NCBI GenBank assembly: GCA_030220185.1 | Contig: JASPKZ010003844.1 | Coordinates: 5,928,501 to 5,992,500, forward strand | DNA from: Diploptera punctata | Taxonomy: Eukaryota > Arthropoda > Insecta > Blattodea > Blaberidae | Length of the DNA stretch: 64,000 bases | Reading direction: 5' to 3' | Part shown: piece by piece, positions 40,935 through 51,089 of the stretch | How the letters are laid out: every line of letters starts with the position of its first letter | Numbering within the stretch: the stretch's first letter is position 1 | Position numbers and translations under genes: made by a program | Notes under the pieces: model-generated | What the model saw: only the letters and a program-made list of their open reading frames with translations | Database searches by the model: none | What the model was told of the DNA's origin: nothing

Positions 40935-41220
40935 TGCGATCAACACACTGACTTGATGAGTCATCTAGCAGGCAACTAAGGTATTGCTAGGATGTTTGAG
41001 ATCAGTAAATTTTCTTAGAGGCCTCTTTGTTCAGGCATAAGGATCTTTTACAAGCCTAAAAATCTTCATACTTGGGACCCATGGCTTTAAGTCCTTCCTG
41101 GAGGACTTGCTCCTTGGATTTTTCCATCCTAAAAAAATCTATTGATGTGGCCGGGTTTGAACCTAGACCCTCGGGACCAGAGGTAAGGAGCATAACCAGT
41201 ATTCCACCGTGGCCAACTGT
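40935..41220 (-). mobile_element. SINE-3
   Basis: Complement with B box CAGGTTTGAAC-type (GGGTTTGAACCTAGACCCTC on the + strand) and body GGGACCCATGGCTTTAAGTC. Confidence 0.75.
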
Positions 41221-41264
41221 TAGGGTATTAGAGTATATAAAAATTATAATATAAAATGATTTAC

Positions 41265-41435
41265 CTTTTATTCAGTCTCCTCAATTGTTAAAATGATTAA
41301 AACATTGTACAGCTGGAGAGTAACCTACTGGAGATGGGACTGGTCCCGAAAGGCCTACAATGTTTTAATAATGTTAACAGTTGAGGAGACTGATTAAATG
41401 GTATATAATTTTATATTATATTTTTTATATACTCT
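41265..41435. mobile_element. Fold-back with hammerhead-like core
   Basis: Arms TATAATATAAAATGATTTAC...CAGTCTCCTCAATTGTTAA and the inverse. The loop side carries CTGGAGA (41327-41333 region), U, GGGAC/GTCCC, GAAAGGCCTA (helix III AG/CT around GC). Helix I is not convincing. Confidence 0.65.
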
Positions 41436-41439
41436 GTCC

Positions 41440-41989
41440 TCGTGCAGAAAAAAATATATATGCAATTCTGTTAACTCTTTACCAAGGCATAACTCCTTTG
41501 AACATTAAAAAAATAATTGTAAAGATTGTGAATTGTGAATTTTAGAGGAATTTTCCTGAATAACTTTCTGGAATTGCACATTTTGTAATTAGATTTTGTA
41601 CTGATTGATTTTCAGTGAGTATGGAATTTGTTTGAGTGAAAGTCAAGGATGGGTGTTAATGTGTCACCGAGTATGTAGTGCTGCACAGAATTATGTTTAG
41701 ATTGTTCTGTCTGCACTTCAGTTGTAGTTCAGAGAAAGTTTAGTTCTTACACTTATTGTCTGCCCAGCCTAAGAAACATATGTTGACATTTAACTTCCAA
41801 ATATATAATTCCATGCAGCATGTGTAAATATTCATGTGTCCTCAGTCAGCTTTTTGTTCCTGGTTAATGGAATTTGTAATGGGACATCGATGTGAGTCTT
41901 GCATCCACCAGATGTTTTGATAACACTGGGCAACAATGAAAGTCTAATATTGTTTCTAGGGTGAAACTTACCTACAGAATCCAGATTTG
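41440..41989. other. No gene recognised
   Basis: Intron sequence with no ORF or repeat family that I can name. Confidence 0.45.
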
Positions 41990-42930
41990 AACTCAGAAAA
42001 ATCCTATCACATCAGATTTCCACAGAAATTATAGTTATGACCCTAATGAATGGAGACTTTTTTATTGATGCGTCAAAATGCAATTTGAAGGGTGTCCTAC
42101 ATAATGGGAATCTATATGCTTCACTTCCAGTTGATTACTCAGTGATTCACAAAGTCTTATGAAAATCTGGAACTACTGTTGACCAAGACAAAATATGAAC
42201 ATAAATGGCAAGTAATCAAATGGTAAAGAGAAAAATTGTTATGCCTGAACCGGGAATCGAACCCCGAACCTTCAGCTTTCCGTGCTGATGCTCTAACCAT
42301 TGAGCTAATCCAGGCTTCCTTCCCATCCAAGCATTTAATAAATGGCAAGTGTTTGGATATTTCAGTTATCTCACTCTTGTTGGGTCAACAGTTAGATTAT
42401 ACAAAATATCCGTGTTTCATTTGCGAGTGGGACAGTCGGGCAAAGGCACAATATTGGATTAAGAAGGAATGGCCCTAAGACAATGAAATGTTGGTTCAAA
42501 AAAACATAAAGAGTCTTATTGAGGCATCTGATGTTCTCTTATCCTTTCTATATTAAGTTAGGGCCTTGTTTGTTATGGCCTTGGACAAGGAAGGGCATTG
42601 CTTCTTGTACATTAATGAAAAGTTCCCAAGTTTAAGCAATGCAAAAGTGAAAGAAGGTATTTTTACAGGCCCGAATATCAGGAAGCTGCTTTGTGATGAT
42701 TCTTTTTTAAGTAAAATGAATTCAAATGAGTTGTTAGCATGACAGTCATTCCTAGACGTTGTTACAATGTTTCTAGGTAATATAAAGGACCCAGATTACT
42801 AAAACTTGGTAAACAAAATGTTGTATGCATTCTAGAAACTTGGATGTAACATGAGTCTCAAGGTCCACATGCTACATTCTCACTTGGGCTACTTTCCAAC
42901 AAGAAAAAGCTTCACATGAAAAAAAAAATC
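41990..42930 (+). pseudogene. Relic of an abundant insect repeat-associated gene
   Basis: In order across frameshifts: FIDASKCNLKGVLHNGNLYA, SLPVDYSVIH, a SINE-4 insertion, then ISVISLLLGQQLDYTKYPCF, ICEWDSRAKAQYWIKKEWP, MALDKEGHCFLYINEKFPSL, SNAKVKEGIFTGPNIRKLL, FLGNIKDPDY, and LGCNMSLKVHMLHSHLGYFP. This block order (TKYPCF-C-WDSRA, GP-IRKL, HSHL-YFP) is one I know from a multicopy, probably transposon-borne, protein family of insects. Its biochemical role is not known to me. At least six breaks make it non-functional. Confidence 0.6.
42214..42337 (-). mobile_element. SINE-4 solo unit with 13-bp target duplication
   Basis: ATAAATGGCAAGT at 42201-42213 and 42338-42350. The 124-bp unit has the tRNA-like head (reverse strand, GCCTGGATTAGCTCAATGG ... 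GGTTCGATTCCCGG) and the tail that ends TTTACCATTTGATT. It sits in the relic gene above. The head differs from the 22145 copy at the anticodon-loop region. Confidence 0.9.
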
Positions 42931-43217
42931 ACATTGAATACTGAAGATTAACTGTGCTCTTTATCACTCTATGTTAAGTTGACAATTAAATTGACAATAT
43001 TGCAATATTTAGTCATTTCTAACAGTGAATGCATTATTATTTTACTTAAAACTTCATAAAAGAAGTTTGTCTTAAAACCACTGCATTTATGCATTGAGCA
43101 TTACACTAATCTCTGTTTTGCAAAAATTGTTACGTGATACAAGGAAACCGTTTGCAGATTTGGTTTCAGCACACCTGAAATATATTATGGGGTATCTCAA
43201 AGTTGGTTGGTTGGTAT

Positions 43218-44340
43218 CTAATGTCGAGCACTTGATAATGAAATCATTCGCTCTCTTGCACTCCAATATTTAGCAGAAAGGCTGGTCTCTTCTACAAAAG
43301 CTGGACAACGGAGGAGATGGTTTCTTTCCATATCTTCATTTAAATTGCAAAAAGGGCATTTAGGTGAATCTGTTATGCCAATTCTGTGTAGGTGTTTATT
43401 CAAGCAGTCATGTCCCGTTAGCAGTCTGAATGTTGCTACTGCAGATTTTCTTTGTAATGTAGTAATGTCATAAGCTTGTAGATTTTCCCATTCCTTTCCA
43501 GATGTTTTGGTGGTGTATTCTTCTCTAAGTTTATTGATGTATTTATTTGAGATAATTCTTTTGATAGAGTGAAAGGAAACTGGAGCAGAAATTGGGTTTG
43601 AAACAATTTTGCTACCCTTCTTGCTAGAAAATCGGCTATTTCATTGCCTGTCACTCCACAATGGGCCGGAATCCATTGAAGTACAACTTTTTTATGTAGA
43701 CGGGATAAATGTTTTATCATTTTGTGACATTCGATAATTTTGATGCTTTTGGGTGTTGTGTCTCGTGTTATAGCAAGAATGGCTGCTTTGGAGTCACATA
43801 GAATTACAACTTTTGTAAATTTTTGGATGTGATATAAAAGATTTTGTAAACTTAAGAAAATTGCTAGAATTTCACCACCAAAGTTTGTTGAATTTGTGTT
43901 TAGTTTACGATAAAAGGAAAAAAGTGGACATACTGCACCAGCACCAGTGCCACCATCATTTGGTAGGCTGGAGCCATCTGTAAAAATATGTATCCATTCA
44001 GGAGCTGGGTATCTTAGATTTATTATTTTCAGTGACATTTGTTTTAAAATATATGGAGGAGTTTCAGATTTCTTGATATCTTCTGTTAAATGAAGGTTAT
44101 ATTCAATTTCCAAAAATTCTAGAGGGTTGTTTCTCATCTGCATATTTTCTTTTGAATGTGGAAGTTGCAATTTCTGTTTGATTTCTTGTACTATGCTTAA
44201 GAAGCTTTGCTGAGTTTTTAAACATACTTGTGGTTTTCTTTGGGTCCAGTTATTATGGGGTAGCCTTAAAATTTTTTCATACTGTGTGATTGCTGTTTTC
44301 TCAATTTCAAATGCTAATATCTCAAAGTTTGTGCAATGTT
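43218..44340 (-). pseudogene. LINE-H: RNase H domain and zinc-knuckle end of a non-LTR element
   Basis: On the reverse strand an open frame of 244 codons (44170-43436) has the RNase H catalytic pattern: HIFTDGSSLPNDGGTGAGAV (D), STNFGGEILAIFLSLQ (E), KVVILCDSKAAILAI (D), LQWIPAHCGVTGNEIADFLA (H and last D). A shift near 43470 leads to TTLQRKSAVATFRLLTGHDC, then LNKHLHRIGI and CPFCNLNEDMERNHLLRC, a CCHC-type knuckle ending at 43218. Upstream to 44340 further ORF2 text is readable (SFLSIVQEIKQKLQLPHSKE). The domain order fits I-, R1- or Jockey-type elements with RNase H. No reverse transcriptase is left. Confidence 0.8.
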
Positions 44341-44428
44341 CTGAAAGTGAAAATTTGTTGCCCAGTGTAATCTATATGTATTAAAATGTATGTATAGAAG
44401 TCTATAAAGGACAGACGTACATACAAAC

Positions 44429-44460
44429 ACATATATATATATATATATAGAGAGAGGGGG
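44429..44460. repeat. (AT)n, (AG)n, (G)n run
   Basis: ATATATATATATATATATAT followed by AGAGAGAGGGGGGGG. Confidence 0.9.
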
Positions 44461-44477
44461 GGGAAAGAGATATTATC

Positions 44478-44582
44478 ATAAGTAATGCCACGAGTGATTT
44501 CCAAATTATCGATAAATTCACGACTCACGAAGTGAGGAGTGAATTTATCTAGAGAATTTGGAAATCAAGAGTGGCATTTGTT
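44478..44582. repeat. Short fold-back, about 40-bp arms
   Basis: GTAATGCCACGAGTGATTTC ... AATTCAC is inverted as GTGAATTTA ... GAAATCAAGAGTGGCATTTG, with a 20-bp centre ACGACTCACGAAGTGAGG that is itself palindromic. Confidence 0.7.
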
Positions 44583-44699
44583 AGGACTATTTAACGAATA
44601 AAATTAAGCTGTTTACTCACAAATCATTATTTAACTATAGTTATTTTAAAATATTTATATATTTAATGTAAACGGCGATGTTTGAAAACAAATGAGAAA

Positions 44700-44945
44700 C
44701 GATAGGTACGCTTCTACTGCTTCATTTGTTTATCACTGCAACCAGATCATACTATTTATTGCCAAAGGAACGCAATATTGTAAGGAGGAGCTTTCTTTAA
44801 TATGGTAATCATAACACTGATAAATATTTGGTGAAACACGATTCTGATTGGTTGTAAAACAGAAATCATTGAAACGTGATTGGTCATTGACTCCCATTTG
44901 GGGCATGAGTTAAATAGTCAGAATAACTAGTTGAGTCATTTATGG
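44700..44945 (+). repeat. Interspersed repeat, second copy of the 12990-13180 family
   Basis: Shared GGTGAAACACGATTCTGATTGG, CATTGAAACGTGATTG and TTGACTCCCATTTGGGGCAT. Non-coding. Confidence 0.6.
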
Positions 44946-45164
44946 TGGATGATATCCTTTAGAATCCCAAAATGAAGCAATGCTTCATTATGAATACCAT
45001 GGAAAGAGATCTCAGGGACATCCGAGAGTGATGAAAAAAAAAATTGCTCCTTTATGAGATCGTAACAGACCATTTAGCTTAACATTGTATGGATGATGGT
45101 GGTGGTGGAGGAGGAGGATGAATTTGACTTCCTGAGAATTCACCTAGTTTATGCAGTTCTTTTT

Positions 45165-45320
45165 CTTCTTCTTCTTCTTCCTTTCATGATCTAGGTTGAA
45201 TGGCCTGTTCTGGTCTCATTCCATTTCTATCTTGGTCATCCAGGATCTTGTCGCCCTTTTTGTTTATATGACAATTATTTTTGGTATTCTTCTATCGTCC
45301 ATTCTTTCCAAATGTTTCTT
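45165..45320 (-). mobile_element. LINE C-terminal fragment with (GAA)n tail
   Basis: The reverse strand reads HLERMDDRRIPK, later SWMTKIEME, stop, DQNRPFNLDHERKKKKK. It starts from an AAG/GAA tail at 45165-45182. Stops are present. Confidence 0.55.
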
Positions 45321-45569
45321 CTATTCATGTCAATATTCATAAAAAACATGTATTTTGTTTCATTTATTGCAAATGTATTTAATTAATTTCTTAGATTTTA
45401 TTGTATATAATTTTGTATATCCAAACAATGATGTAAAAAAATCATTTCTAACCTCTGAATATGGCTATAATCCCTTTCCTTATTTTCCAGGGCTCATTGC
45501 CTTACTTTATAGAACTTCATTTAAGTGTATATTCTTGTGTTTTTTAGTGTTATATTAACAATATTGGCA

Positions 45570-46045
45570 TATTCTATGCTACCGTGCCACCTGTGAATAT
45601 TTGATCGGAGAACAAGGACTACTAGCATCATGTTGGTCAATATGATGACATATGTTCCTGCTAGAGTCAATTGCCAACATGTTTACTCACATATAAGGGG
45701 ATTCTGTCCTAGAAATTTAGGCAAGTTAGGGTGAGAAAACAGGGGAGTTAGTACACAAAATTTCTTTAACGTTCACTTGTTTGTTAGCAAGTTTTTTGTG
45801 AAAAGTTGGCTACACTGTCTGAGCAATACATATTTTGCATTATAAATATGGCGATTTTAGGTTATTTTGAGCTCCAGAGCTCAAACTTCTCACTTAAATT
45901 TAAAGCATTTCTCATATTTTTTTTTGAAAATCGACATATTATATTTCTCTGTGGTAATTATTTACATGCTGCAACAATACGTTTTGTATTTTTCCATTTT
46001 TTATTTGAATTTATGTAGGTGGAATAGAATCCCTGCCATATTCCC
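45570..46045 (+). mobile_element. Non-autonomous repeat, copy 2
   Basis: Same family and direction as 24860-25310. Shared ATATAAGGGGATTCTGTCCT and GTTGGCTACACTGTCTGAGC. The ends TATTCTATGC and GGTGGAATAGAATCCC are inverted. Confidence 0.65.
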
Positions 46046-46489
46046 TATTCCTAGCTGTTTAGCTTTAAATTTGTTATGGTCATTGTTCATTAAATCCATC
46101 TGACTTTCCTATGTGGTGAGACTTCTGAGTGAAGGATTGTTTTACACGGACAGGACAACATCCCAGTTGCATAACTCCTAAACCTAGAGGACCAGGATTG
46201 TGGCTGAGTGGTTTAAAGTTAATGCAGTTCCTGGATTTATTTCTATAATCTTAGAAAAAAACATTGAGAATTATTCATTTTGTGCATCCTTCTTAGGGGT
46301 TCCTCACTTGGATGTTCAGACTGTACATGTTTCAGTTTACTTCATAAACCTAATGTAGCAATTATCTATTGCCCAGAATCTTGGGATGATCTCCTTTCTT
46401 CTTCTTGCTTCCCAATACAGTTTTGGTAAATGTTGTTAGAAGTGTAGAGCATATTGTGAGATGTTCATGATGGAATTTTCCTCAACATA
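46046..46489. other. No gene recognised
   Basis: Intron sequence without recognisable content, except a short tRNA-like phrase near 46195-46220. Confidence 0.4.
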
Positions 46490-47030
46490 ACACAAATTGG
46501 AGTTATGTATTTAAATAATTCACTAGCACCATTAAACACATAGTTCATGGCCTTAATGGACATAAGTTCTTCATACATCCCTATTCTGAGCTAACGTTTT
46601 CCAATCATCTTATGTATAATTCACCTCCCTCGTGGATAATGACATTTTTTCCACCTCATTCTTGGCCTCCTATTGGGTTTTTGCCTCTGGTTTTCCTACT
46701 AGTTTCCGTGTCCCTCTTTCATTCCCCATTCGTGCTACATGTCCTACCCATCAAAGTGTGCTACATGTCCTACCCATCAAAGTGTGCTACATGTCCTACC
46801 CATCAAAGTCTACAAGTTTCCATGTCCCTCTTTCATTCCCCATTCGTGCTACATGTCCTACCCATCAAAGTCTACAATACTTAATTATTTTTACTATATC
46901 TGCTTTCCCATAATTGCCATGTAGCTCATTGTTCTCTCTCTTCTCCATTTATGTGTTTGTTCCTCTGTTCCATCCAAAAATTTTCCTAAGAATCTCAAAG
47001 TTGTATAATCTTCATTAACATTTAAAGGAA
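46490..47030 (-). pseudogene. LINE-R relic with internal 26-bp triplication
   Basis: Complement of the family 3' coding end (LREVDY, GKPEG, RWVGHVARM equivalents). The stretch encoding the GHVARM tail is expanded: three 26-bp units at 46732-46809, then a further direct repeat of the neighbourhood (46815-46875). Confidence 0.65.
46732..46809. repeat. 26-bp tandem repeat, three perfect units
   Basis: GTGCTACATGTCCTACCCAT plus CAAAGT, starting at 46732, 46758 and 46784. A fourth partial unit begins near 46846 after a 36-bp duplicated spacer. Confidence 0.9.
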
Positions 47031-47335
47031 GTGACCCTGTGGGGTTTATTTAAATTAATAATTGAGTTAGAATTTAACACCTAACTGAAGGAACTGTAGA
47101 TAATATGCAGAAGTATTGAAACATGTCTTCAAGAAATCTACAGTTATGCGTTGAGGTGTTAAATTCTAGCTCAATTATTAATTTGTATAATCATTGTAAC
47201 ATTAAAATGAATCTTATATTGTCTCACCTCATACACTCCGTGTTCTTCATAGCACAGGACTGCAGTTTCAGTAACAGTAATTTTTTCAGCCATATTTTCA
47301 ACTTTGGGTGTATAAAGTGAGATGATATTAATAAT
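47031..47335. mobile_element. Two adjoining hammerhead/PLE-type arms
   Basis: 47031-47165 is a truncated copy of fold-back 1 (18605-18805), with GATAATATGCAGAAGTATTG and GAAACATGTC but no CTGANGA. 47205-47335 has GTCTCACCTCATACACTCCG and an imperfect inverse, as in 17289-17493. Confidence 0.55.
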
Positions 47336-47339
47336 AATA

Positions 47340-48235
47340 ATAATGTTTTATTTATTCTGGCAGAGTTAAGGCCATAAGACCTTCTCTTCCACTCAACCAG
47401 CACAAATACAAATAAATATTTGACAAATATAGATATACACTATACTAATTATAAACAGTTAAAAGATACATTAAATGTAGCAATGTAAATTTCATGTACG
47501 AACAACATTTTATACGATAATAATAATATAATGATAAATTATATGAGAAACACCAATTAATTAATACCTTACATGATGAAGTCGAGGTTAGAGCAAATAT
47601 AAATTTAGATTTCTTTTAAAAGATGTCATTGTCTCTGGCAGCTCCTTATTTCTTGTGGTAGGGAATTCCAGTTGCGAGAAGTGAAGATGGTATATGACAT
47701 GGAATGATGTGATGTCCTATGTTGCGGTATATTAAGCAAGAGACCATGTTGTGATCTTGTGTTTAAGTTATAGTTTGAGGATAGATACTGGAAACGAGAT
47801 GATAAATAATTTGGAATCGAGGTATATAGGATCTTAAATAAGAGAATTAGACAATGCTATTTTCTTCTCTCTTTTAGATGTAGCCATGACAATTCGAGGA
47901 ATAATGGAGAAATGTGTTCGTATTTTCGAACATTATATATGAATCTGATACACATATTATGGACATGCTGCAGTTTGTCCGACAATCCGTCACTTATGTC
48001 AGTTAGAATGTCACAATTGTCAAAATGCAGCATCACTGAGGTTTGAATTAAAATACTTTTAAGAGCTGTAGGAAGAAAATTTTTGAGATGCTTTAGGGAA
48101 TGCATTATGGAGAAGATCTTTTTAGATGTTTGTTTTACTTGGACATGCCAATTTAAATTAGAATCTAAGTAAAGTCCCAAGTTTTTAATGATGTCGGTAT
48201 AAGGAATTTGTTTATATTATGAATGACTGTCAAGA
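47340..48235 (-). mobile_element. LINE-A, 5'-truncated, with (ATT)n tail
   Basis: The tail (AAT)n at 47325-47345 is followed on the reverse strand by the 3' UTR (GAAGAGAAGGTCTTATGGCC) and reverse-transcriptase C-terminus. It is the longest LINE-A copy here. Confidence 0.75.
47857..48180 (-). pseudogene. LINE-A reverse transcriptase C-terminal part
   Basis: Open 107 codons: MGLYLDSNLNWHVQVKQTSK, KIFSIMHSLKHLKNFLPTAL, MLHFDNCDILTDISDGLSDK and FIYNVRKYEHISPLFLELSW, then LHLKERRK. It overlaps the segment preserved at 387-600, so the two copies define the family. It is truncated upstream of LGLYLDS and frameshifted after KERRK. Confidence 0.7.
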
Positions 48236-48379
48236 ATTATGACTTAATACACCATGTTCTGCTAATAAGTATATAGAAAAAATAGCTAAATTCTGAACAA
48301 TACAGATCTATAAACGAAAGCAATTGCTATAAATAGTAAAAATGGGGAATTATTTTTGTTTTCTTCTTCCTCATCTGCA

Positions 48380-48480
48380 AAAGTCTAGATGCCAATTACG
48401 ATCTCACTGATGAATTTTATATCCACCACTTCCTTCGATGGCCCAGAGATCACTTCCCTGTTGGACAATGTTGAAGCATG
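48380..48480 (-). mobile_element. LINE-G 3' fragment
   Basis: Parallel to 11540-11645 (CACTGATGAATTTT.TATCCA ... TCCCTGTTGGACAAT). Confidence 0.45.
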
Positions 48481-49097
48481 GCTTTGAAAACTATCTGAAC
48501 TCATTCGTTGCAAACGATTCATCTAGTTCTGGTATTCATATATTACTTAATGACTAGTTCAAAACATAGTTCTTCCAGGACATCATTATGCTTGTATTCC
48601 AACTTGGCGTACCCTGCTATATTATTTCATTTCACTAGAAGTTATTATGCTCTCCATTATTATTTTTGTTATGTTCCACAGAAAATGCATTACAGGGACT
48701 CTTTTCGTCCCAACTTCTCTCAAAAAAATGTTCTGAAAATATATAAACATTTTATTCTCCCTGTTATATGAATGTAAAACATGGACTCTTACTTTAAGGG
48801 AGGAGAAAAGATTACAAGTATTTAGAATAAAGTTCTGAGGAAAATTTTTACCAAAGAGAGATGTACAATAGGTAAATGGAGAAGAGTGCTTAATAGTGGT
48901 ATACATAATATTTATTGGAAACCAGATATAATAAAAATAATTTAGTCTCATACACTGCTATGGGTGGGAGATGTGGCATGAATTGGGAATGAAAGGGGGT
49001 CACGGAAGCTCTTAGGAAAAACACCCAGTTGGTAGACCAAGAATGAGGTGAGAGAATAACATTAACCATGATCTGAGGAGAGTAGATTATACAGGGA

Positions 49098-49352
49098 TTA
49101 AAATATAAAATTATGGAATATTCACTTGAAAGGTCCGTCTCCTCAACTTGATTAATTATTTCGGGACTTGTCCTATTGGCAGGAAAACACCAGTTTTGAA
49201 TCCTGCCGATGATGGGACAAGTCCCGAAAGCGCTACAGTTAAATAATTAATGAGGTTGAGGAGACGGACCTTTCAGGTGAATATTCCATAATTTTATATT
49301 TTAATTTTGAATAATACCTCAATGGAACACATCATGAATCTTATAAAAGTTG
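49098..49352. mobile_element. Fold-back with hammerhead core, inside LINE-R
   Basis: TATAAAATTATGGAATATTC through GTCCGTCTCCTCAACTTGAT is inverted at 49240-49308. The tail AATAATACCTCAATGGAACA is at the right. Confidence 0.75.
49203..49238 (+). ncRNA. Compact hammerhead-like ribozyme motif
   Basis: Helix I CTG 49203-49205 with CAG 49236-49238. Core CCGATGA 49206-49212 (U4 is C). Extra U 49213. Helix II GGGAC/GTCCC with a 2-nt loop, 49214-49225. GAA 49226-49228. Helix III AG/CT around CG. A 49235. The core change U4-to-C may impair it. Confidence 0.5.
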
Positions 49353-49469
49353 TTTGGAAAACATTAGCTCAGGATTGGGATGTATGGAGAACTTATGTCT
49401 GTATGGCCATAGACTTATGGATTTATAGTGCCATTGAGTTAATTATATTGCTCTAATTAAATTAATTTA

Positions 49470-49768
49470 ATTGCAAATTTTACAATTTTGGGACCAGGAG
49501 AGGTGGTGGTGTACAATTTTTAATTGCTAGCTTGTGCACTAGATTCCTGCATTAAATTGCAAACCTCTCCAAAATATGTATGTTGAGCAGGTGTGTGGTA
49601 CTCTTAATAGCGATTCATCCAATGTATGGGGACGTTAGCCTGGTGTTAAAATGTGCCACTCTACTCTGTTCTTTACAAAATTCCTGTATTTACATTAGAT
49701 TAGTGAAGATGGGTTCGTGTTTTATGACTATAACATGACAGTCTTATTTTAAGATCTTTAGTTATTGG
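49470..49768. other. No gene recognised
   Basis: No recognisable ORF or repeat. Confidence 0.4.
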
Positions 49769-49769
49769 G

Positions 49770-50520
49770 CCACCATGCACACATTATTGAGTAACACTAA
49801 GAAATTGGGACTGAAAGTAAATATTAATAAAACTAAACATGGTCACGCATAGAAATACATTATATAATGGATATGGACAGCTAATGACAAATGAGGGAAA
49901 TTTTGAGGAAGTGGCTAAATTCAAATACCTAGGAACAATAATCACAAATAGGAATGAGATGCACAAATAAATTAAACATAGGCTCAATTCTGGAAATGCG
50001 TGCTTTTATGCATTGCAGGGACTCTTCACGTCCCAACTCCTTTAAAAAAATGTTGAACTGAAAATATATAAAACTGTTATTCTACCAGTTACATTATATG
50101 GATGTGAAACATGGACTCTTACTTTTAAGGGAGGAAATGAGATAAGTATTTGTGAATAAAGTTCTTAGGAATTTTTTTGGACCAAAGAGAGATGAATGGA
50201 GATGACTTCATAGCAGTGAACTACATGGTCTTTATATGAAGCCAGATATAACAAGAATGGTTAAGTCTCATAGACTGCGATGGACAGGACATATGACACG
50301 AATGCGGAATGAAAGGCATGCATGGAAGCTTCTTGTAGGAAAACCAGAGGGAAAATCCCCAGTTTGTAGATCAAGAATGAGGTGGGAGAATAACATTAAT
50401 TATGATTTGGGGGGAGTAGATTATACAGGGAATGATTGGAAAACATTAGCTCAGGATAGGAATGTATGGAAAGATTATGTCTGTATGGCCATGAACCTAC
50501 GGGTTTGATGGTGCCAGTAT
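49770..50520 (+). pseudogene. LINE-R 3' relic
   Basis: HTLLSNTKKLGLKVNINKTK, EVAKFKYLGTIITNRNEMH, VILPVTLYGCETWTL, then from 50236 an open frame KPDITRMVKSHRLRWTGHMT, WKLLVGKPEGKSPVCRSRMR and DYTGNDWKTLAQDRNVWKDY. It ends GATGGTGCCAGTATTTAGTT. At least four frameshifts. Confidence 0.7.
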
Positions 50521-50659
50521 TTAGTTAGTTATTCGAATGAGGTAAAAATCTACTCACAGTGATATGTAGTTTGTTATGGTGTTCTTTGTTCCACACACAT
50601 CAAGAGTTCACACACATGCTTCACTTTTTATTTATATAAAGATTTTCAATGTTTACACA

Positions 50660-51065
50660 TATTTCTGTGCCTAAATTTTTATTTTCCTTCTTCACTTGTC
50701 CCTACCCATCCACTCCATGTTCTTCTATCCATTTGTTCTCATTCCAGTTCTTATTTCTTGCTTCCACGAGTTTTGAAGTCTTCCTTTCTTTTTCTTCCAT
50801 GTGGAACCGTTCCATTTTTCTGGATAAGCTTTCTTCATGCATTCGTCATACATGCCCATACCAATTTGTTTATATATTATATAATCTACTATTTAATATT
50901 AAATTTTTCTCATATGAATTTATTTATTTTTTTTTTTTTTCAATTTGCTCTCCTCAAGAAATCAGTTTTCATCTATATAAGTTTTTGTTGAATATCCAAG
51001 CTTCAGCTCCATGTGTGACAGTACTGCTCACTATTGAATTGTATATTTGAAACTTATTTTTCCTG
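50660..51065 (-). pseudogene. LINE C-terminal relic, separate family
   Basis: Reverse strand: IYNSIVSSTVTHGAEAWIFN (the YGAETW block), then nearer the 3' end QIGMGMYDECMKKAYPEKW, KKKKGRLQNSWKQEIRTGM. It matches neither LINE-R nor LINE-G closely. Several stops. Confidence 0.5.
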
Positions 51066-51089
51066 GTTATATGTCTGTTCCATAGGACA

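Larger units (their letters stand above)
48660..49460 (+). pseudogene. LINE-R relic interrupted by a ribozyme fold-back
   Basis: Starts ENALQGLFSSQLLS-like and runs through VKHGLLL(R)REEKR and GRPRMR. It breaks after GATTATACAGGGA (49097) and resumes TTTGGAAAACATTAGCTCAG (49354) to the AGTGCCATTGAGTT end. Frameshifted throughout. Confidence 0.65.

Noticed and set aside
42236..42478. Open frame starting in SINE-4 and running into the relic gene
   Set aside because: Its first part is tRNA-like sequence read as protein; only the ISVISLLLGQQ part belongs to the relic and is listed there.
46612..46924. Overlapping open frames with repeated HVLPIK and MSYPSK units, looking like a repeat protein
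   Set aside because: They arise from the 26-bp triplication inside a reverse-strand LINE-R relic.
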